From Glandiceps talaboti (Eukaryota > Hemichordata > Enteropneusta > Spengelidae): 64,000 nucleotides of DNA. The position numbers and the translations under genes are program-made. Below, piece after piece: positions 27,721-59,921 of the stretch; within the stretch, counting starts at the first letter, position 1; the number at the start of each line of letters is the position of its first letter. The notes beneath the pieces are model-generated. The model was not told where the DNA came from. It worked only from the letters and a program-made list of their open reading frames with translations, and did not search any database. Location of the stretch: contig NC_135557.1 of assembly GCF_964340395.1 (NCBI RefSeq), positions 12,039,546 to 12,103,545 of the forward strand. The letters run 5' to 3'.

Positions 27721-28231
27721 GTTAGGCCCTAACTGAATGCACCTGTTTGTCAACACAGTGAAATGTGGTATATATAATCATATGGAACTTTGAGATTTTG
27801 ATTGTTAGTATAAATCGTACAGTCGATGTACCATAAAGGCACTCACTTTATCGTCTATTAGTATTACATTACGCGATCCCTCCCATGACCTCCAGGTGAC
27901 CCAGGTCATAGGTCAAAGTCTCTATTGTACTGGCACGAGACTAGACGTTATCTGTCGTCTATCAATAAGTTTGAATGGTCTCTGATGTCGTGTAACGCCA
28001 CTCAAATATAAGGGACTATCTCAAATAGCCGCATAAGTACATGGATTTAAATGGGCCTTGCGCACTTTGGACTCAACTACCCCACGCCAACCCATGTTAT
28101 ATACATGGTAGTTATAACTGATTAATTACACTTACAGTCAGTGGGACCTTTGGAATATGATAATACAGTCTGTACGTGAAACGAGCTTATCCTTCACCCC
28201 CATTATCCCCTCCCGCCCTCCCTCCCCCCCC

Positions 28232-28384
28232 TCACTCACTCACTCACTCACTCACTCACTCACTCACTCACTCACTCACTCACTCACTCACTCACTCACT
28301 CACTCACTCACTCACTCACTCACTCACTCACTCACTCACTCACTCACTCACTCACGCACTCACTCACTCACTCACTCACTCACT
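28232..28384. repeat. (CACT)n microsatellite
   Basis: Almost pure tetranucleotide array. Its inverted counterpart (GTGA)n is at 43241-43442. The Thr-His-Ser-Leu open frames are translation artefacts. Confidence 0.95.
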
Positions 28385-28901
28385 GTGTTGTCAAATGAAT
28401 GAACGGGCGTTTTAAAAAATGATCATTACGTTCGAAAATGAATACAACATATAGAACATGCACATTATGTATTCCCCTTGCCCATCTCTAAAAAATGTCT
28501 GAACTTTCGATGAAATCAAATATATTGGGAAAGGTTGAGAAATGAAGGAAGTTGTTGAATTAAGAAACACCCTCCTCCCCCCCTACACCCCCCCCCACAC
28601 ACACACACACGACATAGCATATTATTTACATTTTCTTCGTTCAGCCAAAGAAAATATTCGCGACCAGAGAATTGCTGTCTATAGTGTATATGCGAACACA
28701 TGCGATTATCCCTTGGAACGTTGTTATTTGTGGGGCACAATGAGGTCATGGCACGTACGTACGTTGGCTATGTCACAGTCTGTGTGGATATTATGATTTC
28801 TGCGCACATTATTGAGTCAGTCGCTCTGTATCACGTTCAGGCCTATATCACCATCATATCGCCCAGACGAGAAACGTTCCCAGTGTAAGTTAAAAACAAA
28901 A

Positions 28902-40617
<11,716 letters not shown>

Positions 40618-40708
40618 TTTTTATTTTTCGTGGGGAATTTTGTGAACAGTCTTCATGTGAAGGTGTTCCTACACATCGGACAGATGTAGATGGTTGTCTC
40701 GGAGATGA

Positions 40709-40714
40709 AATAAA
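40709..40714 (+). terminator. Polyadenylation signal AATAAA of the DDC-like gene
   Basis: AATAAA 92 bases past the stop codon. The same signal is kept in the duplicated 3' fragment (near 60098). Confidence 0.5.
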
Positions 40715-42181
40715 AGTGAAATGCGTCAGTCCTAAATCGTATCCATATTCAAATTCTAAGATCACCCTTGGTTACAGTATCATATCATCATACTTTTATA
40801 ACAAATTCTGCTAAATTAGCCAAATATGACATGAGTTGATCGAAGGACATATGGTAGCAAAATACTTCAAACAGAAGTTCCTGAATGAGCATGTAGACAC
40901 TGCAAATACAAAAAATGACACACAACTACTGTAGCAAGCCAACCAGAGTTACCAGTTCACAGTTCAGGTCTATAACCATACGGTTGTTGAAAAGTACAAC
41001 TTTCGGGGGAAAAGGGTGAAATCTAAATACTGTACTTCTGTTTAACAAGTGCCAGAAATATCGCAATGTCAACCATTGTCCAAGTTTGTTGCACATATAA
41101 AGTGTCCAATTTTCTTTTGCAATGAAAGAATCGACAGCTTGTAATATGATCCATGTATGATATGTGATCTTGTCATACGCCCTCTACGACAGTATTATAT
41201 GATAACTTCGTTTTAAAGAGGAACACTAATCCAGGAATTAAAGGTATAAACTTTGAGTTGTAGAGAGTCAATTTATTATTTTAATTTATTATTTTTTACA
41301 TCACTTGCATTACAGCGCGATTGCCGAGAAATACGAAGTGAAAGTCACTGTCCGTCTCTTAATTGTTTATTGGCAGCCCTAAGCTCAGCTTATCAAGTTG
41401 GCAGTCGCGCGTAGTGGGGGGCTAGCCTCATGCAGATGTAACGGGTCAACCTGCATGCATATTCGTGAGTAACGAACAAATGTCAGTCCAGTCATGTGCT
41501 GAAATTATGTAAATATACTAGACAACAAACGGCAAGGCATCTCATGAATAGTCAATATGAATGTGTTCTTTACTCATGAATATGCAGTTTCCAATAATTC
41601 CATATTTATGAGGTTAGCCCCGTGAAAACGTGTGCAACCGCGAATAAGGGCAGCCACTAATCTACCCGTTACTGGGTGTTCTGTTCTTTGATGTCGACGT
41701 TCCTTTAAGCTTGCTGCTAACGGACAAGTCAGTTTTGACACCATGTGATGTGCGACAGACAGCAATGATTCCAGAATGTTATTTCTTGCTTTAACTCTAT
41801 AGGTAAAAAGTGCAGTTCAATACACATAGTAAAATCTTGATTTTGATTCGACAGTTTTGTGTTTGTAGATATACGATGAGGCATACCGCTGTTGTCAGAG
41901 TTTCAAATGAACATTATCAGTGTCGATAAATATATGGTGACATTTGTAGGGTCAAAGGTCAACAGTCTAGGTCATAAGCGGGGTCACAGACCTATTAACT
42001 ATCGAACGTCATTATCCATTCATCAGTTTGTGTGATATATTTTCTACCAAATCTAAATTTGATTCCCGATGCAGCTCGTTGTTATTACAGGCGCTCAAAA
42101 AAGACGATACGCGGAAGGGTTGATTTCGGATAATTAATTCTGTTTTCATTCGTATTGACCAATGGTAAATAAATAACCTAC

Positions 42182-42364
42182 CTCGACCGTGTCACCGGGG
42201 TGAGCTGAACTGGTCGTCGCGCTGCCATGTCATGAGTCGCTTGGCTAGCGCTGCAGTTGGCTTTTAGGATATTTCCGTTTCTTGCATGGGTTGCAAAGTT
42301 GGTTGTCGTCTGCTGTAGTGTCCGATGATGAGTTGATCCGTTTCTTACAGTAGTTGCAACGCAT
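42182..42364 (-). pseudogene. Broken inverted copy of DDC-like coding exon 1
   Basis: On the minus strand the frame opens MRCNYCKKRIN and keeps the second CNPC and the basic KKRKYPK stretch, so all four cysteines survive. After QLQR a six-base insertion introduces a TAG stop, and further indels destroy the Ser/Thr/Ala linker. The donor survives as GTAGGT. No other exon of an inverted gene copy follows, because the next DNA on this strand is the 3' flank of the intact gene. Confidence 0.75.
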
Positions 42365-42737
42365 TTTTATTTAAATTTGTTTTTGTTCCTAAAATGTTTC
42401 TCGTCTGCAGGATATGGAGGGATTGGTACATGATACCGATTGACAGGATAAACAATGTGTGCAGAAATCATAATATCCAAATAGCCAACATACATGTCAT
42501 GACCTCATTATTGTGTCCACGACCCTAGGCAAAATCGCATGTTTTCGCATATACGCAATAGCTCGGAGAGCAACCATGTATACATGTACCACAAACAAGC
42601 TATGTTGAACACATTTGATCAAAATGGAAAACAGTAAAAACACTAGAACAAAGTCAAACACAAACACAAACACAAACACAAACACAAACACACAAACAAA
42701 CACAAACACACGAAACAACAACCTCTCTAAAACACAC

Positions 42738-42777
<40 letters not shown>

Positions 42778-43240
42778 ACTTAAGCGATTTATACCTTGGT
42801 TCGATGTTCCGCATTAGTACAACTCGCCATTATTTTTCCTGTTGTTTCTTAAATTATTCTTGAGGAGGTATAATTACTCTTTTCATCAATAATTACTTGT
42901 AGATACTCGGGAGTCAACAAGGGTGTTGTTGCCACTACGAATCGATATACGGGGCCCCGGGAATGTCGACGCCTCTCTTGTCACGAATATTTTCCTTAGT
43001 TCTCGGAACGAAGAAAAAATGTTGGAAATAATATGCTATGCCGTGTGTGTTTGTGTGTGGGGGGTGTTTCTTAATTCAACAACTTCCTTCATTTCAGAAC
43101 CTTTCCCAATATATTTTATTTCATCGAAAGTTCAGACATTTTTAGTGAGTGCCCAGGGGAGTACACAATGTGCATGTTCTATTTGTTATATTTATTTTCG
43201 AACGTGATGATCAATTTTCAAAAAAAAAAAACACCCGTTC

Positions 43241-43442
43241 AGTGAGTGAGTGAGTGAGTGAGTGAGTGAGTGAGTGAGTGAGTGAGTGAGTGAGTGAGTG
43301 GGTGGGTGGGTGGGTGGGTGGTTGGGTGAGTGAGTGAGTGAGTGAGTGAGTGAGTGAGTGAGTGAGTGAGTGAGTGAGTGAGTGAGTGAGTGAGTGAGTG
43401 AGTGAGTGATTGAGTGAGTGAGTGAGTGAGTGAGTGAGTGAG
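43241..43442. repeat. (GTGA)n microsatellite with a GTGG block
   Basis: Inverted counterpart of the (CACT)n array at 28232-28384, about 50 bp longer, with a GTGG interruption at about 43298-43325. Confidence 0.95.
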
Positions 43443-43449
43443 TAAGGAT

Positions 43450-45206
43450 GAATGCGTGAGGTCGAGAGGGAGGGAGGTGATAATTGGTTGGTGGGGTATA
43501 CCTCATTTCAAGGACAGATTTCATTCTCTCATATCCCCAAATCTTGCCACTGAATACAACAAATACATGCTCTCACAAACCCTCAAAAAGTCACATTTGA
43601 CGATGTCTTTCGACCAGGGCAAATCTTGAGCACAGGATGTGTAAATGTGGTGAGCATGAGACGAAGTTTCACCTTTGACTTAATTTACCCCCAGTGATCT
43701 CTCCCCCCAGGGCTGTAGACAAACAAAAGTGGTACACCTGGACAGAGATCATGTGGTTAAGTAGGTCCTCAGACCACTAAAAGGTGGTCTTAGGTGGGTC
43801 ACAAGTAGGGTAAAGGTGGGTAAATTGGACTTTTGTGCATTGAGGCTTGTTTGACACGAGGCAAGATTTATAGATCACTATGTTATGTTCATACATGTAT
43901 CATTCCGATTTTGTCGGTAGGATGACAGAAATTATATTTCAGCAACAAGAACCGAACCCAACTTGGCCAAGTCAGTTTTCGAGTCAGTGTACTACTAGCT
44001 AGTACCTTGCCTCGGCATCGTATATCACTTAGTATGCATGAGGCAATCTGATTGGTTGTAGTGTTTATGTACCAAGCCACAGGGATGGCATACGTAGTGC
44101 TGCCACGGTCTCTCAAGACGGTGCCGTAAAAGAGGCCTTGGTTTTGCGGCGATGGTATATAGCCGGCAATTGAATTTAAATTGACAGATTGGTCGTAGCG
44201 GGCACATTTTACAATCGTGCTATATTGATAGCGCCTCAGTCGCAATGCAGTTTGTATCACTCCGAGTTCTACAGTAATTGTGCAGTTATATTTCAATAAG
44301 ATCCCTTACTCCAAGTTGTTCAAGTACAGAGGTAAAACGTCATGCCACACGACTATAACTAATATTCATAGATTCAAACAGAAATGAGAAACGAATTCGG
44401 ACAAGATTATTATGCAAGGTGTATGCACATTTTGCTTTATTCTGAATAGCATGGCTTGATAGGCAGATAGGCTAGATAGAGTGGATACAAAAGGAATATA
44501 CAACTTTGAATTCCCTAGCTACAATAACTTGAACTTAATAGTAATGGCGTTACTCTTTCATGATAATAATTTTTATGATAATAATTACTCTTGTAATTGA
44601 GCTTTCGGTTTACTAAAATTCCTATAGTTGTCTGAGAATAGACATAGACTAAAACTATTTTCACGACATGTTGATGCAACAGCGATAAGCTAATGAACGG
44701 ATGTTAATTATAGTCTCAGTATACGTAGAGAGTTTAAATTCCATAAACTTGCACTGACCACTGTTGTGTTTTGGGACTTCCAATGTTTACATTATCTTGA
44801 CCACAGGGTGATTAGAATGGTACAACAGACGAACAGCTGTCACCCACTTGTGCAATCTACCACATCAAAGAACGATATATTTAGTTTGCATCTGTCTTAC
44901 AAAACCGAAGGCTCGATTACAGTGTATATAATAACTGTTGCATAGAAATTTCAAGATCAAACGTAACATTCCCCTTTATTCTTTATTATGATTAACTTGA
45001 TGCGTGGCATAACAAATAATATATGCAAACAGTAGAAATAACATTTAGTACACGTGATCTACATTGCCATCATTTTTACTTCATTTTGTCTTTACGAATA
45101 ATATTGGGAAGCATATGAAGAAACAAAAAAGTGGGAATAAATTTTAAGCTACATATCAGCGGTTACTAAAAAAAAAAGCTGGGCGCGGTCATATCCTTTC
45201 TCCGTT
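43450..45206. other. Spacer downstream of both neighbouring genes, no gene recognised
   Basis: Lies between the right inverted-repeat arm and the stop codon of the minus-strand secreted-protein gene. A 135-codon minus-strand frame (44296-43889) and an overlapping 60-codon frame lack any family signature. They have no flanking splice-consistent exons, and I do not call them genes. Confidence 0.4.
44975..44980 (-). terminator. Possible polyadenylation signal of the minus-strand gene
   Basis: Plus-strand TTTATT, i.e. AATAAA on the minus strand, 227-232 bases past the stop codon at 45207. A second TTTATT follows at once. Confidence 0.4.
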
Positions 45207-52117
<6,911 letters not shown>

Positions 52118-52164
52118 CTCTTCTCCAAAGTTGGGAGTGAATGACGACTGCCTGTTGAGCAACC

Positions 52165-52176
52165 ATATAAGTACTT
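52165..52176 (-). promoter_or_regulatory. Possible TATA element of the minus-strand gene
   Basis: Minus-strand GTACTTATATGG lies about 50 bases upstream of the start codon at 52117, a spacing that would give a 5' UTR of about 20 bases. There is no direct evidence of transcription start. Confidence 0.35.
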
Positions 52177-52524
52177 TTGCAGACACATGCGCGGTGATAC
52201 TTTTAACTCAGAGCGAGGTTACACTCAGAGCGAGGCTACATTTTATGAATAGGATTAGAAATAATGTTGGGCACTTACAACACCAAAGTGATTTTATGGG
52301 CTGCAATTCATGTAAGCTCTTCACCATATGTATCAGGTTTAGATCCCTATATTAACCCATTAAAGATTTTCAAAGAGTAGTACACAATCTTTACCTACTC
52401 GAGACGTAATATATCACAATACTAACATTTTCTGAGGTTCTTGACATCAGGTTTGACGCAATTGTGAAATAACGAGTAGGATTTATCATGGGGAGATAGC
52501 AGCGAGGGCAATGACATGGGGAAT

Positions 52525-52700
52525 GAAAAAAAGTTTGTGTGTATGTATGTATGTATGTATGTATGCATGTATGGTTGTATGTATGTATGTATGTATGTAT
52601 GTATGTATGTATGTATGTATGTATGTATGTAGGTAGGTAGGTAGGTAGGTAGGTAGGTAGGTAGTATGTATGTAGGTAGGTAGGTAGGTAGGTAGGTAGG

Positions 52701-52732
<32 letters not shown>

Positions 52733-53673
52733 CATGGATGTATGCATGCATGTATGTATGTATGTATGTATGTATGTATGTATGCATTCATGTATGTATA
52801 TATGTTGAAAAATCAACTATCATTTTGAACCATTTGAAAAGTGAAATATCATAAACTAAGTTTTTCGAATCATTTGAAAAACAAATTAACTACGATATCA
52901 GTAAGCTTCAGTAATTTAGCAGTGTTTTTTCATCCTTTAATTTTTCAGAGTGAATTTCGAGGGAGGGGGTGTTGAATTGGTCAATGCGCTTCGTGGGTAA
53001 TGGTGTTTTTTTAAAGACAGTAACACTCGATCCGTCTCCCCTAATATATCACTGTTGCTCAAACTAACATAGTAACTAGTCAAGAATGAAGAGTGTAGAA
53101 CGATGGACAAACAAAACAATCGGCATCTTTTTAAATTCAAGCTAGGGCACTCGGGTTAATATAGGTTAGGGATATGAATTGCGTTCAGCCGGTAGTAGTA
53201 CACAATCTTTACCTACTCGAGACGTAATATATCACAATACTAACATTTTCTGAGGTTCTTGACATCAGGTTTGACGCAATTATGAAATAACTAGTAGGAT
53301 TTATCATGGGGAGATAGCAGCGAGGGCAAGGACATGGGGAATGAAAAAAAGTTTGTGTGTATGTATGTATGTATGCATGTATGGTTGTATGTATGTATGT
53401 ATGTATGTATGTATGTATGTATGTATTTATGTATGTATGTATGTATGTATGTATGGTTGTATGTATGTATGTATGTATGTATGTATGTATGTATGTATGT
53501 ATGTATGTATGTATGGTTGTATGTATGTATGTATGCATGTATGTATGTAGGTAGGTAGGTAGGTAGTATGTAGGTAGGTATATATGTATGTATGTATGTA
53601 TGTATGGATGTATGCATGCATGCATGTATGTATGTATGTATGTATGTATGTATGTGTGTGTATGTATGTAGGT

Positions 53674-53725
<52 letters not shown>

Positions 53726-53726
53726 A

Positions 53727-53778
<52 letters not shown>

Positions 53779-54067
53779 CTACCTACCTACATACATACAC
53801 ACACACATACATACATACATACATACATACATACATACATACATACATACATACATACATACATACATACATACATACATACATACATACATACATACAT
53901 ACAAATGTACATACATACATACATACATACATACATACATACATACATACATACATACATACATACATACATACATACATACATACATACATGCATGCAT
54001 GCATGCATACATACATACATACATACATACATACATACATACATACATACATACATACATACATACA

Positions 54068-54101
<34 letters not shown>

Positions 54102-54688
54102 CCTACCTACATACAACCATACATGCATACATACATACATACATACATACATACATACATACATACATACATACATACATACATACATACATACATACAT
54201 ACATGCATGCATGCATGCATGCATGCATGCATGCATGCATGCATGCATGCATGCATACATACATACATACATACATACATACATACATACATACATACAT
54301 ACATACATACATACATACATACACACAAACTTTTTTTCATTCCCCATGTCATTGCCCTCGCTGCTATCTCCCCATGATAAATCCTACTAGTTATTTCACA
54401 ATTGCGTCAAACCTGATGTCAAGAACCTCAGAAAATGTTAGTATTGTGATATATTACGTCTCGAGTAGGTAAAGATTGTGTACTACTACCGGCTGAACGC
54501 AATTCATATCCCTAACCTATATTAACCCGAGTGCCCTAGATCCCCATATTAACCCATTAAAGATTTTCAAAGAGTAGTACACAATCTTTACCTACTCGAG
54601 ACGTAATTTATCACAATACTAACATTTTCTGAGGTTCTTGACATCAGGTTTGACGCAAATGTATGTGTGTGTATGTATGTAGGTAGGT

Positions 54689-54777
<89 letters not shown>

Positions 54778-56451
54778 TCTAAGTGTGCAAGTGTGTGTGC
54801 GTGCGTGCATGTGGCGGGTGGGTTGATGGGTGTTTTCCTTGAAGAGTGGGTGCATGAGTATACATGTATGTATGTATGTATCTATGTATGTGTGTATGTG
54901 TGTGTATGTATGTGTGTGTTTGTGTGTATGTGTGTGTTTGTTTGTTTGTTTGTAAAGTGGGTATGTGTGTGTGTATGTATGTATGTATGTATGTATGTAT
55001 GTATGTATGTATGTATGTGTGCGTTTATGTGTATGTGTGTGTGTTTGTGTGTGTGTATGTATGTATGTATGGATGTATGTATGGATGGATGGATGGATGG
55101 ATGGATGTGGGTATGAATGTATGTATGTATGTATGTATGTATGTATGTATGTATGTACGTACGTACGTACGTACGTACGTACGTACATATGAATGTATGT
55201 ATCTATGTATGTATGTAATACATGTATGTATGTATGTATGTATGTATGTATGTATGTATGTATGTATGTATGTATGTATGTATGTATGTATGTGGTAGGT
55301 AGGTAGGTAGGTAGGTAGATAGGTAGGTATATATGTATATGTATGTATGTATGCTTATAAATATGCATGTGTGTGTGCATGCGTGCATGTGGTGGGTGGG
55401 TTTATGGGTGGATTCCTGGAAGGATGGGAGCATGAGTGAGCATGTATGTATGTACATGTATGTATGTATGTATGTACGTACGTTTGTATGTATGCATGTA
55501 TGTATGTATGTATGTATGTATGTATGTATGTATGTATGTATGTCTGCATTCATGTATGTATATATGTTGGAAAATCAACTATCATTTTGAATCATTTGAA
55601 AAGTGAAATATCATAAACAACTTTTTCGAATCATTTGAAAAACAAATTAACTACGATATCAGTAAGCTTCAGTAATTTAGCAGTGTTTTTTCATCCTTTA
55701 ATTTTTCAGAGTGAATTTCGAGGGAGGGGGTGTTGAAAGGGTCATTGCGCTTCGTGGGTAATGGTGTTTTTTTAAAGACAGTAACACTCGATCCGTCTCC
55801 CTTAATATATCACTGTTGCTCAAACTAACATAGTAACTAGTCAAGAATGAAGAATGTAGAACGATGGACAAACAATACAATCGGCATCTTTTTAAATTCA
55901 AGCTGGGGCACTCGGGTTAAGATAGGTTAGGGATATGAATTGAGTTCAGCCGGTTAGGGTTTTCATTATGAATAGGATTGAGATTAGGATTGGTTACTTT
56001 TAACATAGACTTTTTTGTGGTCTGTAATTTATGAAATCTCCTCTTCATAAGTATCACGCGTACGTCAAGCGTCCTTGAGTTAAAATGACCAACCTTGTGT
56101 AGGCTATATGCTTACAATAGTATAACCCGTTAAAGTTTTTCAATTGAAGTCCCTGGGAGTACACATACACAAAATGTGCTGATTCGAAACACCTGGAATA
56201 TAGTAAACACGTCGATAATATTATATGAGATTATTTACATCGAGTACATCAAGCTATACTCAATTCTGGTTGGAATCACGACCGCAATTTTTAGTTAACC
56301 AAAAATACACAACGGTTGTGATCATTATCAAAGCATGAAAAACATATTTCTTCAAAAACAAGCTATTTTAGCGAACAATCGAGTAGGCTTTGTGATGGTG
56401 AGGGAGGGGGGGGGAATATGGAGGAGAATGAAAAGAAAGGATGTGGGTATG

Positions 56452-56510
<59 letters not shown>

Positions 56511-57667
56511 TGTATGTATGTATGTATGTATGTATGTATGTATGTATGTATGTATGTATGTATGTATGTATGTATGTATGTATGTATGTATGAATGTATG
56601 TATGTATGTATGTATGTATGTATGTATGTATGTATGTATGTATGTATGAATGAATGTATGTATGTATGTATGTATGTATGTATGTATGTACCGTACGGAC
56701 GTATGTATATATGTATGCTTATAAGTATGCATGTGTGTGTGCATGCGAGCAAGTGGTGGGTGGGTGGATGGGTGGTTTCCTAGAAGGGTGGGAGCATGAG
56801 TGAGTATGTATGTATGTATGTATGTATGTACGTATGTATGTAACATGTATGTATGTATGTATGCATGTATGTATGTATGTATGTATGTATGTATGTATGT
56901 ATGTATGTATGTATGTATGTATGTATGCATTCATGTATGTATATATGTTGGAAAATCAACTATCATTTTGAATCATTTGAAAAGTGAAATATCATAAACT
57001 AACTTTTTCGAATCATTTGAAAAACAAATTAACTATGATATCATTAAGCTTCAGTAATTTAGCAGTGTTTTTTCATCCTTTAATTTTTCAGAGTGAATTC
57101 GGTTGGGGGTGAAAGGGTCTGTGCACGTTGTGGGCAATGGTGTTTGTTGAAGAAAGTAACACTCGATCCGTCTCCCCAAATACATCACTGTTGCTCAAAC
57201 TAACATAGTAACTAGTCAAGAATGAAGAATGTAGAATGTACTTTTAACATAGACCTTTTTTATGGTCTGTAATTTATGAAATCTCCTCTTCATAAGTATC
57301 ACGTCGAGCACCCCTATGTTAAAATGACCAGCCTTGTGTAGGCTATAGTATAACCCGTTAAACCTTTTCAATTGAAATCAATCGGGAGCACACATATACT
57401 CATCTTTGTTGACTCGAAACAACTTGAATATAGTAAACACGACGATAATATTATATGAGATTATTTACATCGAGTACATCAAGCTAGACTCAATTTTGGT
57501 TGGAATCACGACCGCAATTTTTAGTTAACCAAAAATACACAAAGGTTGTGATCATTATCAAAGCATGAAAAACATATTTCTTCAAAAACAAGCTATTTTA
57601 GCGAACAATCGAGTAGGCTTTATGATGGTGAGGGAGGCGGGGGAATATGGAGGAGAATGAAAAAATG

Positions 57668-57701
<34 letters not shown>

Positions 57702-57711
57702 TGTATGTATG

Positions 57712-57742
<31 letters not shown>

Positions 57743-57993
57743 TGTATGTATGTATGTATGTATGTATGTATGTGTGTGTATGTATGTATGTATGTATGTA
57801 TGTATGTATGTATGTATGTATGTATGTATGTATGTGTGTATGTATGTATGTATGTATGTATGTGTGTGTATGTATGTATGCATGTATGTATGTATGTATG
57901 TATGTATGTGTGTGTGTATGTATGTATGTATGTATGTATGTATGTATGTATGTATGTATGTATATATGTATGTATATATGTATGTAATGTATG

Positions 57994-58027
<34 letters not shown>

Positions 58028-58178
58028 TGTATGTATGTATGTATGTATGTATATATGTATGTAATGTATGTATGTATGTATGTATGTATGTATGTATGTA
58101 TGTATGTATGTATGTATGTATGTATGTATGTATGTATGTGTGTGTATGTATGTATGTATGTATGTATGTATGTATGTA

Positions 58179-58209
<31 letters not shown>

Positions 58210-58398
58210 ATGTATGTATGTATGTATGTATGTATGTATGTATGTATGTATGTATGCATGTATGTATGTATGTATGTATGTATATGTATAGTTGTATAGT
58301 TGTATGTGTGTGTGTATGTATGTATGTATGTATGTATGTATGTATGTATGTATGTATGTATGTATGTACATATGCGCGCACGTGTGTGTGTGTATGTA

Positions 58399-58464
<66 letters not shown>
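52525..58464. repeat. Expanded (ATGT)n-rich repeat field upstream of the minus-strand gene
   Basis: Four or five copies of the intron-1 repeat units (parts A and B) alternate with ATGT, ATGC, GTAG, ATGG and TA arrays up to several hundred bases long, ending in (TG)n at 58401-58464. Long Met-Tyr-Val-Cys and His-Thr-Tyr-Ile frames on both strands (up to 299 codons) are repeat translations. I see no gene in these 6 kb. Confidence 0.9.
53142..54539. repeat. Palindrome with a nearly absent spacer
   Basis: The left arm begins 'ctagggcactcgggttaat' and the right arm ends with its exact inverse 'attaacccgagtgccctag'. Between them unique words ('gatgtcaagaacctcagaa', 'cccatgataaatcctacta') and the simple repeats occur in mirror order. 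The centre is a TA-rich run at about 53675-53772, interrupted by 'ataataaataaatat'. The arms differ in length mainly in (ATGT)n copy number. Just after the palindrome the sequence resumes as a direct copy of 52340 onward. Confidence 0.85.
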
Positions 58465-58465
<1 letters not shown>

Positions 58466-59880
58466 ATTAAGAAAGATTTCAATGGTAATAACATCACTTC
58501 TGTTGTATGGTTGGAATATTTTAAATCACTTACTCAAAAGGGATTATGCTTTAAATATTTTGATGATATTTTTGAAGCAAAAGTCAAAAGTAAGGTCAGT
58601 AATGGTTTTGATTATTCCTTTAGTTAGATACTTGAGTCTTCCCTTACTGATACCGAAGTTTCTGTTGCAATTAAAACACTTAATGAGGTAAGGCTTGTGG
58701 TGCCAATGGAGTATTAAATGTAATGTTGAAATGTGATTCAGCAATACCAATGCCTGCTTTACTTGAACTTTTTAATACATGTACAATTATGAAAAGCGAA
58801 ATATTTCCATCTATTTTGAGTTAAGGTTAAATTGTCCCTATTCCGATCATAAATCTGGTTCAAAATATGACTTTCAAATTATAGAGGGATTATTTGTGTT
58901 GGTAAGCCTTTTAGTGCATTGTTTAATAATCGAATTAAAATTTTCATTTTGAAGATTGATTTGTTGAATTGTGAGCAAATAGGTTCCCAGAAAGCTTTTC
59001 GCACCTCAGATCATGTATTTGTTTTGAAGACATTGATTAACTTCTACAAACAAAAAAGTAGATCAAAACATGTGTTTGTTTGTTTGTTTGTTTGTTTGTG
59101 TGTTTGTTTGTTTGTTTTGTAGATCTTAAAGCTTTTGTTTGGCATTTAGGATTGTTCTACAAATTTTCAAAACAAGGTTTCAGTCGTAAAATTTGTGTAT
59201 TTATGATAATATTCAGTCTTGTATCAAACTCTGAACTGGTTATACTGATTACCTTTCTTCTCGTATTGGTACAAGACAAGGTTGTAATCTAAGTCCCACA
59301 CTGTTCAACCTATTCATTAATGATTTACCAATGTTACTTCACAGAAAATGTATTTATCCTCACTTTTTGCTAGATAAGAAATTACCGATCCTTATGTTCG
59401 CTGATGATATTGTACTGTTGTCAACTTCTAGTTATGGTTTACAACATTCACTCGGATTACTTGAATCTTTTTGCAGCAAATGGTAACTATCAGTGAGCTT
59501 TAAAAAGACAAAAGTTATGTTGCTCAAGGCTAATTTTATTCCACTTAAATATAGTTTCTTTTTGATAATAATGGAAGAGTAGACATTGTTGTATCATACA
59601 CTTATTTAGGTATTTCATTAACCCCTTCAGGAAATTTCAAAAGTGCGAGAGTGGCTTTGAGGAAAAAACTTTGAGAGCTATGTTTGCTTACACTAACGTA
59701 CTGAATACACATAATGGAGTTTCAGTTGATGTTCAATTGCATCTCTTTGATTCTTTGGTCAAACGGTAAACCAATATTATTATATGGATCTGAAGTTTGG
59801 GGTGCCCACACATTTCGTCGAGTTGATGATGGCAAATTTAATCTCGGAATAATTTCTTAAGCCTGTGATAAATAATGTTG
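58466..59880 (+). pseudogene. Dead non-LTR retrotransposon (LINE) reverse transcriptase
   Basis: Frame fragments in order: a short pre-RT stretch (VVWLEYFKSL), GKACGANGV (the GKxxGxDG-type box), RIGTRQGCNLSPTLFNLFIN (RT motif with QGCxLSPxLFxxFI), the catalytic box FADDIVLLS (near 59397), then TYLGISLTPSG and LLYGSEVWGAH, the usual order in CR1/L2/RTE-like ORF2. It is broken by several stops and frameshifts and has no endonuclease. It begins right after a (TG)n run and its 3' side stops against the duplicated end of the DDC-like gene. Confidence 0.85.
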
Positions 59881-59921
59881 AATCAACACACATAAATGCA
59901 TGCAGATATATGTATACACAC

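Larger units (their letters stand above)
41860..43450. repeat. Right arm of the inverted repeat flanking the DDC-like gene
   Basis: Reverse-complement match of 28200-29430, from the intron-1 start through exon 1 and promoter DNA to the simple-repeat array. Shared landmarks are 'aacaacttccttcatttcag' (43079-43098) and 'gtcatgacctcatta' (42496-42510). Confidence 0.8.

Noticed and set aside
42497-42863. Frames with Val or Asn-Thr runs
   Set aside because: Translations of (ACAAAC)n and (ACA)n simple repeats within the right inverted-repeat arm.
43889-44296. 135-codon minus-strand frame that could be a further exon of the secreted-protein gene
   Set aside because: The gene already ends with a stop at 45207 and a possible polyadenylation signal near 44980. 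The frame has no splice sites or recognisable motif.
52391-58691. Many open frames of 60-299 codons rich in His-Thr-Tyr-Ile or Met-Tyr-Val-Cys on both strands
   Set aside because: They are translations of (ATGT)n/(ACAT)n arrays, open in several frames at once, with no unique sequence.
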